Assembly (NCBI RefSeq): GCF_000143535.2
Contig: NC_037321.1
Location: forward strand, 992,001-1,056,000
Direction of reading: 5' to 3'
DNA from: Botrytis cinerea B05.10
Lineage: Eukaryota > Ascomycota > Leotiomycetes > Helotiales > Sclerotiniaceae
DNA length: 64,000 bases
The first letter of the stretch is position 1; the number at the start of each line of letters is the position of its first letter. The position numbers and the translations under genes are program-made. Positions 43,787 through 55,556 of the stretch are shown in pieces. Under the pieces are notes generated by a model, which worked only from the letters and a program-made list of their open reading frames with translations, searched no databases and was not told where the DNA came from.

Positions 43787-44929
43787 ATGATGCCGTCCCC
43801 AATGCGCCAATCAATGTTGCCCCTCCTCAACTCCACCACCAAGGTGTACGGCGCACCACGAGCATTCTCGACAACTTCTGCCCTTCTCCGTCGAGTCGCG
43901 AATCCAACCATACCGGGCACCTCCATCAAGATCTTCCGAGATGTACCTGCGTTACGCCAGTGGCGCCGCAAACAATTAATTGATCATCGAATGGTTGGTC
44001 TCGTGCCAACCATGGGAGCTCTTCACGAGGGTCACCTATCACTTATTCGCCTTGCCGCTGCAGAAAACTCAAATGTCGTAGTGAGCGTCTATGTTAACCC
44101 GACCCAATTTGGCGTCCACGAAGATCTTGATAGCTATCCGAAGACATGGGAAAAGGACTGCAAGATGTTGAAGGAACTCGATATGGAACTAGCCGACAAT
44201 GGGGATATGGGCAAGATCGCAGCTGTATTTGCGCCTACAACAGAAACAATGTACCCCAGTGGACCGCCGAGTCAAGAAGTTGCGGCTAAAGGAAGCTTCA
44301 TCACCATTACACCAGTTGGAGAGCTACTAGAGGGAGCAAGCCGCCCAACATTCTTCAGAGGAGTGGCTACTGTCTGCATGAAGTTGTTCAATATTGTTAT
44401 GCCAGATAGTGTTTATTTTGGACAGAAGGATGTACAACAGACTGTTGTTATAAAGAAGATGGTTAAGGATTTCTGCTTTGACACTAAAGTTATCATCGGA
44501 GAAACCCAAAGAGAGCATGATGGCCTTGCATTGAGTTCACGGAATGTTTATTTGGGAACGAGGAGAAGAAATGTAGCTACGGCATTATCAAATATGCTCA
44601 AAGTTGCGGAGCAGGGATATAATCTTGGACGTCGTTCACGAGATGAGCTCCTAGGGCCTGCACTGGAACTATCAAAATTGTTATTGATGGAACAGCATCA
44701 ATTGAAGCCCGAAGAACGAGTAAGATACAAGGTGGATTATATCTCTTTAGCTGATCCTGAGACGATGGAGGAAATCCAGGAGGTTGACGAAACAAAAGGG
44801 GCAATCTTGAGCGGTGCAATTAAGATGCTGCCAGTAGAAGCACCACAAGTTGGAGAGGATCTCGGTTTATCTGATGGACCCCCAGTCAGGCTGATAGATA
44901 ACATCATACTGAAACCTGTCAAGGTCTAA
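43787..44929 (+). CDS. PAN6: pantoate--beta-alanine ligase (pantothenate synthetase)
   Basis: One exon, 380 residues from the ATG at 43787. The enzyme joins pantoate and beta-alanine with ATP to make pantothenate, the vitamin B5 precursor of coenzyme A. Motifs: HIGH-type PTMGALHEGH (74-83), VYVNPTQFG (101-109), GASRPTFFRGVATV, FGQKDVQQ (211-218) and LSSRNVYL (249-256). The first 40 residues are basic and Ser/Thr-rich with few acidic residues (RAFSTTSALLRRVA), which may be a mitochondrial targeting peptide; that is inference. Length is longer than the bacterial enzyme (about 280) because of the leader, an insert at about 133-143 (MELADNGDMGK) and a C-terminal extension. A TTG-initiated extension upstream is unlikely. 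Confidence 0.94.
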   Translation: MMPSPMRQSMLPLLNSTTKVYGAPRAFSTTSALLRRVANPTIPGTSIKIFRDVPALRQWRRKQLIDHRMVGLVPTMGALHEGHLSLIRLAAAENSNVVVSVYVNPTQFGVHEDLDSYPKTWEKDCKMLKELDMELADNGDMGKIAAVFAPTTETMYPSGPPSQEVAAKGSFITITPVGELLEGASRPTFFRGVATVCMKLFNIVMPDSVYFGQKDVQQTVVIKKMVKDFCFDTKVIIGETQREHDGLALSSRNVYLGTRRRNVATALSNMLKVAEQGYNLGRRSRDELLGPALELSKLLLMEQHQLKPEERVRYKVDYISLADPETMEEIQEVDETKGAILSGAIKMLPVEAPQVGEDLGLSDGPPVRLIDNIILKPVKV

Positions 44930-45497
44930 GTTGCTAAGCTACATAGATAGAATTTACATATACTAGAGAACAAACGGCGATTTTTGCTCGCCAACTTCAT
45001 CCCGAGTGTTCCGAACTATTGTACTGCAACAAGCGATTCCCATAAATCAAGCTCACCGAAAACAGAACCTGTGATGCAGATCCCACATGGTACAAACTAG
45101 AAACAACATCTGAAAAACTTCATGAAACATACCACCCCACCATTCTAAAAATATGTTTTCTCAGTAACATCCCGTCGAAGATCAACTGACGCATTAACTC
45201 CATGTAGCCTCGTCGTAGTTGCACTTCATCGTTGCCGTAGATCATTTTGGGTGGAGTTGGCGAGTTCAGAATGTTTTGTAACATGGAGATGTTGTTCGGA
45301 AAGTTATAGAATAGGAAAGTCTAGGCTTGAAGTTCTCTTCTTGTTTTTGTTTTTCTTTCAGTGGGTCCGGGATCTGCTGGAATCCTTTTAGTTGCATGTG
45401 CGAGGAGGCTCATAGATCTGCAGCTGAATGTGTCTACGGGAGTATCTACTTCATGCCAGCGAGTCTTGAGTTCCCTATCAGTGCTCCATGTCCTAAA

Positions 45498-45960
45498 TTA
45501 TCCTTCTCGAGCTTCCTCCATTCTCTTCATCACAAGTGCTACAACTTCTTTTCCCAAGACAGTCATGCTCGAAAACTCATCTTCATATTCTTGAACAACT
45601 CCATATCCATCCTCAATTTCCTCTTCATCTCTCCTAAGTTCTAACGCCATACCATATAATCGCACCCATTGAATGAATCCACCCCCCCCCCCCCCCCCAA
45701 CAAAATCCGCATAACAATATAATAACCGAGCCCGAAATTTCCAACCTCCAATGCATCCAGGCAATCCAAGAACTTCAATCGAAACTTTATTAGTGATGAC
45801 GGCTTTCAAGATCCAACCATCTCCTCAAAATCTCCGCCTTGAATCTCTCTTCTTTTGAATACAGATAGATGTGGCATGCATCAACAACTCACCAATAGTC
45901 GACTCAGACAAGCCAAATTTTCCTCGGTGTCTCGAGCCGGGAATTAGTTTCGGTATTTGG
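45498..45960 (-). pseudogene. possible decayed gene with an internal poly(G) tract
   Basis: Minus-strand readings look coding but break frame. EERFKAEILRRWLDLESRHH (near 45,830) runs into stops, after which LKFLDCLDALEVGNFGLGYY or the parallel frame is open. A run of 17 G follows (C on the plus strand). Then FIQWVRLYGMALELRRDEEE, EDGYGVVQEYEDEFSSM and VALVMKRMEEAREG lead to a stop at 45,498. A GTGAGT...AG intron-like gap is present near 45,845-45,890. I recognise no family. A living gene with a slippery homopolymer or an intron I misplaced is possible. Confidence 0.35.
45682..45698. repeat. 17-nt homopolymer of C
   Basis: An uninterrupted run of C on the plus strand, unusual in this otherwise A/T-rich DNA. 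Its length in the assembly may be unreliable. Confidence 0.85.
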
Positions 45961-46765
45961 ATTCGAGTATGGAGAATATTTGAAGGGTACTTTATGATTG
46001 CTACCTGTTGTTACTTTAAGGGGGGTTGGGTTATATACACTACCTTAAATACCCTCTATTTTCACGCGATGGTTTCTTCTGCGAATACTCCCCCATTACA
46101 TCACGTGGACGTCCAGTGTTAACTTCAAATCTACCATTATGATCGTCGTCTCTCACATCTCACATCTTTCGCTCGTAAGCCCTTACCTTACTTGACTGCC
46201 CAGGATTCGATTGAAAATAATTGTTGAAGGGAGTATATATGAGGGGCCTCGAATGATATACAAATCGAAAATGGTGCGCAGTTGAGCTTTCAATCTAGGT
46301 ACCCTCTACTAATAAGACTTACAGCCGTGAGCTATGTGTGGAGAGTAGCATTCAGCATGTGCACAGAAGGAAGGATTTAGCGAAACTAGTTTTGAATAAT
46401 GTTATATTTCCTCAGTGTATATATATGTACATCTCAGTTACAATCCTACAACAGAAATTCTGCTTCTCCATTGCTAGAAACGCTTTTTCCTTCCTTTCTC
46501 TTCTCAAACCCAAAACTCCTACACCCATGGTATCCCGCTTTCCGGCCCAGAAAACAAACGCTGCTACAGGAGGTATCTACACATTGAAGAAAAGAAGAGG
46601 ATATATATGCACACAAGAAACGAAACCGGGCACAAGAACAAGATAAATGCTTAAATTATCCTATAATAGCACTTCCCTATACTAACAAGAGAAGTGAATT
46701 AAACTTTAAACAATCCGATACCTGCTCGTTGGATAGATATATCTGGACAGCTACCTAGGACCAGC

Positions 46766-47491
46766 CTAATTGTTTCCGGTAGCGGGGAACTTTTGCGCCG
46801 TTTGAGAGAGACTCATTGCGCTCAATGCTGCATTGGAGAGTTGGGTGATGCTTGGGAGAATGTTTGGGTTTCTATGGGGCGTTAGCTTGTAGTTCGAGGT
46901 GTGGGTGAAAGTGGATGATGCTTACCGAGCATTTTCAATAGTAGCCACATTGGATTTAACAGAAGAAGTTGAAGGGTTTGTCATCATGGCTTTCAAGCCC
47001 TTGAGAACCGCAGGGGTGTTCTTGACAATTTTGCTATTTGCTGAAGTACCTGCACTACCCGCCGCGGCAGCGAGGACCGATCTCTGAGAGTCCTCATCTG
47101 ATTCGGCAGCGAATGCTTTCCCAGCTAGGGATGAGATAGCCGATTTGTCCGTCATAGTGGGAAGTTTGTTCAGAGCTGCTGACACAGTATTGGCATCGCT
47201 AGCGAATCCAGAGACAGCTGACTTGACTTGTGCAGCTGTGACCTTTTTGCTGCTGGATGTTGCTTTCGATGAGGCAACATTCTCGTTTATGTCTTCCAGG
47301 TTGATTGCTGTGGTTGGTTTTGCACTACCGGAAGATGTTGATGATAGCGAGGAGGTTGTGGAATTTCCGGATAATGACGAAGTAGAGTTTCCTCCTCGGG
47401 CGACCAAGTAATTGGAGCCAGGTCGGGCGACTGGTAAAGCAGTAGAGAATGTGAGGGCTGAAAGTGCGACAAGGACATAAGAGAACTTCAT
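46766..47491 (-). CDS. secreted Ser/Ala-rich protein, unknown function
   Basis: Two exons, 47491-46926 and 46871-46766, give 223 residues. The 54-nt intron has GTAAGC and CCATAG borders, and the codon CG|A is rebuilt. A clear signal peptide covers residues 1-19 (MKFSYVLVALSALTFSTALP). It is followed by a Ser/Thr/Gly/Asn-rich stretch (about 33-60) likely to be O-glycosylated. A helical Ala/Ser/Lys-rich domain follows (SSKKVTAAQVKSAVSGFASD, LNKLPTMTDKSAISSLAG, VLKGLKAMMTNPS). There are no cysteines and no GPI-type hydrophobic tail, so it is probably a soluble or wall-associated secreted protein. I know no family. The start is fixed by the signal peptide. Confidence 0.8.
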
Positions 47492-49708
47492 TGTGAATGT
47501 AGATTAAGGAATGAAAACAATTAGAACTCTAGTATGATGAAAACTAAACAACTGGCCCGTTGTAAATGGTCCATCGAAGTTGTATATACAGGTAGCCAAG
47601 AACTTCCAAGAAAACTTCAGATGCGTCTGAAATCAATCAGCTGGAAATTAGTTTGAATGGGATTTTCAAAACAACTATGGGACGTCAAAAAACTATGCTC
47701 AGACAAATTTGCCGTTGGAGATGCCCATTTTGGGCACAATCCGCGAGTCGTTTCAATTTTTCACTACCATCTAGCTTTTTCATGGGCAATGTTCTGGATC
47801 CGAAACAGTACTAACGTAGATTCGTCCAATCAAAATCCGCACTGAATCCGTGACTTAAGATGACTGGTGAATTATGTTCCTTTTTACATGACGATGATGA
47901 CCCAAAAATTTCATATCGTAGTTTCGAATCATCGAAACCTTTCGATGTACCCACAAACTACCACCAGGTATCACGAACCAAGCATAGTTTTAGGGCTTAT
48001 TTTTAAGTGTATTGCATCGAAAGCTTGTGATCACGAAACCATGAAATTGATGTACAGCGATATTCCAGGAAGATCTCGACGGTTGTTTCACATCTATCCT
48101 GCCTTGTACAGATGGAACTTTTACCGATCTCGTCTGAAGATGTTGTGCATACTGGAGGCTTGGAATTCAAAGCTACCAACGAACGTGCGACATACGCTCA
48201 GACTTAAGCTTTGTTAAGTAGCGTGATAATCATCCCACAATAATAGGCTGACGGAGAATTCTCCAACAGTCGAAGCTAGCATTACAAAGGCTTTAACCCT
48301 TGACGGGACAGCCCTGACTATGAATAGAACGCTGGCTAAGGAAAGAAAAGGGCTGAAGATCTGTGCGAGTGGGGAAGTGACTCCGAAAGCATGAATAGGT
48401 CAAACCAACCAAGAAATCCAATGCTTCAAAAGATGCCAAGATACCACTTGATCAGAATTTAATACTAAGATTTGCTGTATGAAATGCGGCTTGAAATCTT
48501 GGCGTCGATTACTGTTTTGGCAGCCATAATCATGTGGACTGAGCTTGTAGAGCCACGCTTGGTGTCGATGATGATCAAAATTGGAGTTCGAACATGTTGT
48601 TTTTTTCTTATCCTGACTCTTGAACCATGCTTATCCGTGATCAACATTCTCTGGGGATTATCTCCACTAAGTGGAATCATGATCTACTAGTACCGGACGG
48701 AAAGGACCTAACACTGCTTCGAGCAAACTTGGCTTGACATTGACCAGTTCTAGCTAACATTGTCTGGTATCTTTCGACTTCTCACTGAGATGCAGTTTTC
48801 AGATCATAAAAAGTTAGACATGATAAAGGGTATATCGATACATTGATAACAATCTTTGCAGGACCAACATGCAAGATGGTCTTATAGATTTTGAAGTTCA
48901 GAGAACTGTATGTCTAGTACAAGTACAAGTTCAACCATACCAGCAACGTATGGAGGAACATGATGTCCCCATACAAGTTCCATTTTGAAGGATTGCGTCC
49001 GAAACTTCTTTCTGGAGTGCATATACAAATGTGATGCCGCTCGAACTGCCAAGGTTGCTCGGACGGATTTCAGGATCCAAATATAGTGCAGGAACTACTC
49101 TGTACACTTCCAAACAGAATTGGGCCCAGGGTACTGCACAAAACTTTACACTCTATTTGAGACAGAAAAGTGATTGGGTATGGTATGAGGGTAGGAAACT
49201 CATATTGAAAGCGGGCGATAACAGGTGAACGTCAACTATCACTGGGGCGTGCGAATCTGTCGTCACCTGGAGCATATTTCGCTGTCGAGACGTACCAACA
49301 AACAGACGCGGAGTCGAAACATCTACCAATTGAGGAACGATAAACACTCAAGCTTCCAACCTCTAAGGTTTTGGACATTCGAATTGAGTGAAGTTGCTGT
49401 TGATGTTGTCCAAAGACTCTTTCACGTGCAGAAGATTCATGGGTTTGAAGTTCGCGCTAATAATACTGTCGCGCAATATCCCTGTCAGAAATATCACCGC
49501 GTCGCGTTTCCGGGTCAGTAGAACATTCGAATCAAGCCCAAGTAAACAATTCTAATCTTTTCGCCGAACAATATTAACTGGAGATATCATTGTCAACCAA
49601 GTCACTGCAATTCTGTTTTAAGCACTCATACTTTTGGAGACATCAGGACCAGTCAAACAATCCTACAACGTGCCGCAATACTGCGGGGTCTTGAATTCAA
49701 TCAATCTA
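47492..49708. other. long intergenic region
   Basis: 2.2 kb between the secreted-protein gene (minus) and FTA1 (plus), so both promoters lie here. Frames of 60-116 codons (for example 47,867-48,217 plus) have no motif or splice support. No repeat or RNA gene is recognised. Confidence 0.5.
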
Positions 49709-50731
49709 ATGGCTCCCGAACCTGGCTCCCAATACCCCCTCTACAACACCACATTCACCTTACATCGAGCTTCTCCACTCTACATTGGCGAAAATCCTCT
49801 CAACAATTCGAACTTACAAGTACATGCACGCCGATTTCGAGATATACTAGCAGGCGATGTTTTACGAGGAGTTCGGGTTGGATTAGGATCTGAAGATGAT
49901 ACGCTGGCTCGTGTAGGAGCTTTGCAAACGGTGGCGTGGAGGATTTTCAAGGTAGAATCGGAATGGGCTGTCGAAGATACTACAGGAGAAGCTCTTGATG
50001 AGTCTGTGTCCGAGTCTATAAATAATCGCGGAATACTGGTTGAAATCAACTATGAGAAGGCGAAATACACGGCAATTTTATTGCGCGCCACTTCCGAAGA
50101 CGACATGGACGACTCGATCATGGGCAATTCTCGTGATGAAGCTGGATTCCTACGCTTACCACTGATCTTGACACGAATGCCGTTGTCATTAAAAGAAACA
50201 TTCATCCAATACATCTGCAGGATATTCGATACAAGGGTGTCTGCCCTGAAGTTGGAAGGAAAACATCTGCTGGGATCTTTCGAACAATACACATCCAACT
50301 CGATTAATTCAGATGCAACAACCGAAGAGCGCCGAGCTAGTATACAAAAGGTTATTAAAGAAGTTCAAATTTCTGTTGGCTTCGATATACCTGGTGGATC
50401 GGCTGCTCTCAAAACTATTGAGATACATGTTGCCAGGGAAGACTTGCCTCGTATGCTTGCACGAGGAAACAAAATTACGAAAGACGGATCTCCCTTTATG
50501 GCTGCATTAAAAACTTATGTCAAGGCTCATTTGGCACTGGATCTAGGGCATGAAAAGGTGAAGATTGTTAAGATTGCATGTGGCTCATTTGTACTTGGCG
50601 AAGGGAGGTTGAAATTGACGCAGCCATCCAGTGGCGAGCATGAAGATAGTGGACAATATCGAGCGACGAGACAGCTTCTTAACAGCCTTGTGGATATCGC
50701 CTCCGGACGAGGAATTCTGGGAGAGAAGTGA
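49709..50731 (+). CDS. fta1: Fta1/CENP-L-like kinetochore protein (Sim4 complex)
   Basis: One exon, 340 residues from the ATG at 49709. The N-terminal block YPLYNTTFTLHRASPLYIG is characteristic of fungal Fta1, followed by ILAGDVLRGVRVGLG and LQTVAWRIFKVES. The C-terminal part has FIQYICRIFDTRVSALKLEG and a conserved LKTIEIHVAREDLPRML segment, ending with a predicted alpha/beta domain (KIVKIACGSFVLGEGRLKL). Fta1 is the fission yeast homologue of CENP-L in the inner kinetochore CCAN/Sim4 complex and binds near CENP-A chromatin. The upstream in-frame extension lacks an ATG, so the start is set by the first Met before the conserved block. I am fairly sure of the family from memory of its N-terminal pattern. 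Confidence 0.75.
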   Translation: MAPEPGSQYPLYNTTFTLHRASPLYIGENPLNNSNLQVHARRFRDILAGDVLRGVRVGLGSEDDTLARVGALQTVAWRIFKVESEWAVEDTTGEALDESVSESINNRGILVEINYEKAKYTAILLRATSEDDMDDSIMGNSRDEAGFLRLPLILTRMPLSLKETFIQYICRIFDTRVSALKLEGKHLLGSFEQYTSNSINSDATTEERRASIQKVIKEVQISVGFDIPGGSAALKTIEIHVAREDLPRMLARGNKITKDGSPFMAALKTYVKAHLALDLGHEKVKIVKIACGSFVLGEGRLKLTQPSSGEHEDSGQYRATRQLLNSLVDIASGRGILGEK

Positions 50732-51442
50732 AAGCCAACATACCTCCTCATGTCGAGGACTCTTCGCCCTAATCAAACCCCTTCGACAATTCAGACTCAG
50801 ACGTGAGGTCATATAATCCAGGGCCTACCAAGAGAACAATCGCCATCCGGACTTCGACCTTCCAATGCTGATGTCAATGAGTACGTCATGACCCTGTGTT
50901 CGGGCTTGGCTACATAAAGGGATTGTGTATCGAAAGATGCAGCTTATCATTTTACACACTCGAGCCACGACAAGAGGAACTGTATGCAACCTAAGTACAT
51001 TAACAGAACTGGCTAAACATCATCGACATGTCTACTTGTTGGAGAAATGTTAATTGATATATATGTTACTGTAAGCAATCTGGCTATGGCCAAAGATCAT
51101 AAGCCTTCAGGCCTCATGTCTCTCGGTTTGAATAGTGGAGGCCAATTTCATCTGGCCATCCATGGCGACCCAAAAGGATCACAGACCAATCATGTTGCAG
51201 GTTGTCATGGTGGGCTAATATTATCGCGTTGGCACCAGGTCGGTTTCTCCAAACGAACACAATCGTCATGGAATCCAAATTCGCCGAGAAGATTTAATGA
51301 ACTTTGATGAAATAATTAGCGAATGACGCCCCTATTCAATACCTAGGGAATGATAAATACAATGTCAAATTTATAAATCGCAATCGTATGAAAGCTATGC
51401 GGATAATTTCCCTGCTCATGGTCGAGTAATCAGCCAACAGCA

Positions 51443-51474
51443 AGATGTGAAGATGTGAAGATGTGAAGATGTGA
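51443..51474. repeat. octamer tandem repeat, four copies
   Basis: AGATGTGA is repeated four times without mismatch. Confidence 0.85.
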
Positions 51475-51650
51475 TTGAACCGAACTCTACTAGCACTTCA
51501 CCTAGTACTTTGGCCGCATACCACTAAAATAAGATACGGATTTGCAGCTACTCGCACGAAGCGAATCATGATTCACACACACAACGGCAGATTGTGATTC
51601 ACATACAATTATGAACAATACGAGCAACTTATTACCCCCCATCCCCCACC

Positions 51651-51706
51651 ATACATAGGTATACATATACATATACATATACATACCTAGGTATACATAT
51701 ACATAT
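51651..51706. repeat. (ATACAT)n microsatellite with CCTAGG palindrome
   Basis: ATACAT units flank an internal ACCTAGGT palindrome, so the tract is partly self-complementary. A (CTTTTT)n tract lies 60-90 nt further on. Confidence 0.75.
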
Positions 51707-52068
51707 TGCTTCCTCCTTCCTCCATCCCCCACTTCTACATGCAATAGTGGGGTTGAGGCTTCTTTTCCTTTTCTTTTTCTTTTTCTTTTTCCTCCTGCTT
51801 TTCCCTGGGCCGTTTCTTCAACCGGCGCATGTGGCGTGTTGCAGCAGCCCGTCGTAGCCAGTCAATCAAAACCTTTCGAGAACCCGTGATCACGCGAATT
51901 GATGTAGTAGGTGGGGTTGGCTCACGTCTCCAACCAACTAATTAAGTGCTTCCTTCCTTATTACTTTGTCGTCGTAGACTGGCTCATTGGGTGGGTACTG
52001 TTCCTCACTCACTCATCCGTCGCTTCTCACTTGCTCGATTCCACTCTCTCGTCTCTCTTGCAACATCC

Positions 52069-52154
52069 ATATATCTATATCTATATCTATATCTATATCT
52101 ATATCTCCATAGCCATAGCCATACTGATACCCATACCCATACCCATACCCATAC
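52069..52154. repeat. two adjacent hexamer microsatellites
   Basis: (TATATC)n from 52,069 to about 52,106 is followed by AGCCAT units and then (CCCATA)n from about 52,130 to 52,154. It is probably in the leader or promoter of the Whi5-like gene. Confidence 0.85.
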
Positions 52155-52808
52155 CATCGACCACGCTCCCATCACGTCCACACATACGTCCTTCCGTACT
52201 TCTGCACTCCCGGCCCTCCCGACCCAGCACTAGCAGTGAATAAATACATGTTGAAAACGAGTACAATTGTGCGGTCACTTCGATTGTTCGCAGAATCTGT
52301 GGATGCGATATAATAAGTCCAATCAATTTCACGCACGCTTGCATCTGTCACTAGATCTCGACACACGCGGACAATTGAGGCGTCGGTCCATCTTTTTTCG
52401 CGATTGCGCGCCGCAACCCTCCATTCTGTCCACTCACTCACCACCCACTCACCCATAATCAGAACAAACCCACACACACACCCACACCCACACTCACACA
52501 CAGACCGAACCAGCATTCGATATCACCCGCCACAGTCATTCTCAACCCTCGAACCCTCCAACCTAATATTAAACATCAATAGTTATATCGATCGATAGTC
52601 AATTAATTGATCCCTCTCGTCCATTATTCTCAACTTCCATAATTATCACGACAATTATTGTTGCATTATCGCTGTCTTCCGCAAACGCCATAATCTCTCA
52701 GTCATCGAGTCATTGTCGCGACTTTGCGATTCCACATCGGCGTAATTTAACAATCTCGAGTCCCACTTGACGCGACGGAAACCCGCGTTTCATTATACCT
52801 CCCCTCTG

Positions 52809-54336
52809 ATGGCAAACAACGACATTAATGCCACCCCTCTCGGTGCGCATGAGCCGGAAATAGTAGAAACCCTTCAGAATTTGATATCGCAAGGGAACAA
52901 AGAAGGATACCACGCCGAGAAGAGCGTCGCAACACAACCCGCGATTGCCATCGCGCCCGTACCCGACAATTCGCAATCAACAGTAGAAGGCCAAGACGCC
53001 GCGGTCTTTACGCCACCAGCGTCTGATGAGTTCTCATCACAAAGTACCAGTCACGATGGAGGGCCTTTATCGCAGCTCTCACAGCTCTCGCAATTGGCTG
53101 CCGCACAACTACCACTTGAAAGTAATACTCACACCACACCACCAAAAATCAACATCACTCTGAATGCGAGTCAGAAGAGAACCGCAGATGGTCATGTAAA
53201 ATCAAAAGCGTCCAACTCAAATACGCCAAGTCCCACAGGCCCATCATCCGCTCGAAGCCATACAAGAAATACAAGCACAGTCAGCAATGCATCTTCGGTC
53301 GCAAGCAGATTTGGAGAGGTCAGTAGAGTTTCTGCAGCAGTAGGGTACTTGAACTAAATGTAGACAGCTATCCTCCGAATTAAGGACCCGACTTTCCTAT
53401 GCAATGGTTAAAGTTAACAATGGATGGGAATCGAAATCAATCAACGAAGTTGAAACTATTGCATCACAAGCTGGATCTCCAACATCATCGAATTCAACCA
53501 TCAACAATCGCAGAAACCTTGTTCACACTTCTCCTAGAACAGCCATAGCAAGTATTCAGGGCCAGGGATCCAGAGATGTATTTGGACCACGATCTACAGC
53601 CGATTTCGACCTGTATACACGAACAGAGCCATTATCTCGCACCTATGAATCGTTCTGGCGTGACCATTCTACCGCCAACGGAGCCCAATCATATAGACAT
53701 AACTTATATAACTCTTCATCGCCACAATCTAAGTCTCTCGCTCCTCCAGCTGATATACGGCCAACACCTCCTTCTAGGAGATCAGACTCAAAATTCTCAA
53801 AACTTCCATCTATCCCACGCCACTCAAGTGCCAACTCGCATCATTCATTTAACAATTCTGCTCCTCAAACTCCCAGTGGGACTGCTCATCGTCGCTCTAG
53901 GCATACCGCAACCTCTGAACATAGAACGACAAGAGAACAAGAGAAACGAGAGACGTTAGAACAAGATGCAATCGAAATGCTGTTATCGATGGGCTCGCCT
54001 GGGAATTCACAAAACATGGCACCTAATTTAACTCCTCCGCAGTTACCAAAGAAAAGTCCCAGGCAAAGTCCTCTTCGCGCAGAATTCGGGCAGATGACTC
54101 GGAATAGTAAGGGTAAATTGGGACCCCAGACCCAACGCAGAGTGGAGTTTGCAGAAAGTGTTAGTAGTGGAAGCGACAATGGATACCAGGCAGCAAGCCA
54201 TAGAAAATCTACCATGAGGAATAATCTTCAAAGTAGACGAGTGACGGACAGGATGTTAGATGAAATGGATGAGAGTAGTGATGAAGAAGTCGAGTTACCT
54301 TTGCCACAGGGAAGACGTATACCAGGTCGTGTCTAA
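52809..54336 (+). CDS. Whi5-like G1/S transcriptional repressor
   Basis: Two exons, 52809-53318 and 53368-54336, encode 492 residues. The 49-nt intron (GTCAGT, ACTAAA, GACAG) keeps phase 0. At the junction the protein reads SSELRTRLSYAMVKVNNGWE, the GTB motif of the Whi5/Nrm1 family that binds the SBF/MBF G1/S transcription factors. Most of the rest is disordered and Ser/Thr/Pro-rich with many SP/TP sites (TPPASD, TPSPTGP, TPPSRR, SPRQSPLR), the usual targets of Cln-Cdk1 phosphorylation. A second conserved helix, EQDAIEMLLSMGSPGNS, lies at about residue 365. The tail is acidic then basic (DEMDESSDEEVELPLPQGRR). Whi5 restrains cell-cycle entry until diluted or phosphorylated (family knowledge). 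The assignment rests mainly on the GTB motif. Confidence 0.82.
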
Positions 54337-54890
54337 AAGCATGTTACACAGGTCGATCAATTATCTTTAATTTTCGCATTGTATTGTTATACGGGGCCTC
54401 ACTCAACTGATGAAGGACATACAAAAATGTATCCTTCGAGGAGTAAAATACTAGCATTGTTCGGAGTATTCGGCTTTAAAAACATCATTCGGGCGTCGAT
54501 GCCCATCTATCATCACATTCATCTTTAGCACTTAAACTGCATTCTCGGATTATGGTCAGGGTTATGTGATAGGCCTCCATTTGATTATACTTTTTTTCAT
54601 TGGCTCGGTTATGAATTAGGAGGTTCTGCGGAATCTTGAAGCGCGTTTCTCGGGGTAGAGGCGTCACGTGGGTGTTTGGGATGTACGGGATGTAATCATT
54701 TTTTATTCATGGTGTATGTATACATGGTTGTGTGCATCAGCAAGCATATATCGGGGGCTGGGCGGTCATTCGGTGCACATACTAGCTAGGTAGCTAGATT
54801 TGGATTCATATTTTTATTATTCATTACTTGATGTTTTTGATGTGTAGGTATGTGTATATGTATATTTGTTTCTGTTTGATGCTTTGATGC

Positions 54891-54923
54891 TTTGAGACTT
54901 TGAGACTTTGAGACTTTGAGACT
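54891..54923. repeat. octamer tandem repeat (TTTGAGAC)n
   Basis: Four copies of TTTGAGAC follow a pair of GATGCTTT units. Confidence 0.85.
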
Positions 54924-55120
54924 TGATTACTGTGCATTTGTATTTGTATTTCGGATATCGAGTGTGTGATATGTGATGCGTGATATTTTTTGCAATTAAG
55001 AGCTTGGTTTTATATGGTATTGTATTCTATAACGGAAATCGTTCGCTAGGATTTGGGATTTGGGATTTAGGACTTGGGTATTGGGTATTGGGTATTGAGG
55101 GCTCTCTCTCTCGCTCGCTC

Positions 55121-55151
55121 GCTTTGCTTTGCTTTGCTTTGCTTTGCTTTG
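55121..55151. repeat. pentamer tandem repeat (GCTTT)n
   Basis: Six GCTTT units come right after (CT)n and (CGCT)n tracts, and GGGTATT units lie 35 nt upstream. Confidence 0.85.
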
Positions 55152-55539
55152 TGACTTGGTTGGTTGGGTTGGAACTTGGAGGGTTTGAAAAGGACTGGAA
55201 AGTCTCGAGGGGCGTTTGGGGACTGGAGCCTGGGGGACTTGACTTGGGGCTGGGGGACTTGGGGATTGTTGTTTATCGTGTGTGTGGTGCTCGGAAGTTG
55301 CGAGTTGGAGGTTGGAGATCGGAGATTGCGAAGGGAATTCTGTGGGTGTGTGGGTGTGTGTATGAGTGTGTGAGTGTAGGTGTATAGCTGTATGTGTAGT
55401 CGAGAAGTCACGGAATGGAATGGAATGGAATGCTATTTATTTCCATGAGGATATTTATTTGGAATTTGGGGAGATGGGAAAGGAGAGGGTGAGTGAGGGA
55501 TGTGTGGGGGATGTCGTATGTGTGGAATAGATATATACA

Positions 55540-55556
55540 TTTTTTTTTTTTTTTTT
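55540..55556. repeat. poly(T) tract
   Basis: 17 T in a row on the plus strand, with another T-rich run about 8 nt later. Confidence 0.85.

Larger units (their letters stand above)
44930..46765. other. intergenic region with a possible gene relic
   Basis: 1.8 kb between the pantothenate synthetase gene and the secreted-protein gene. Apart from the possible remnant at 45,498-45,960, no gene is recognised. Frames such as 45,871-46,122 and 46,338-46,646 (plus) have random-looking composition. Confidence 0.45.
50732..52808. other. intergenic region rich in simple repeats
   Basis: 2.1 kb upstream of the Whi5-like gene. The last 1.3 kb is dense in microsatellites and C/T- or C/A-rich DNA, consistent with a long 5' leader or promoter. 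Frames overlapping it (for example 51,911-52,243) are products of the repeats. Confidence 0.5.

Noticed and set aside
51911..52243. Plus frame reading through IYIYIY and PIPIPI runs
   Set aside because: Direct product of hexamer microsatellites, not a protein.
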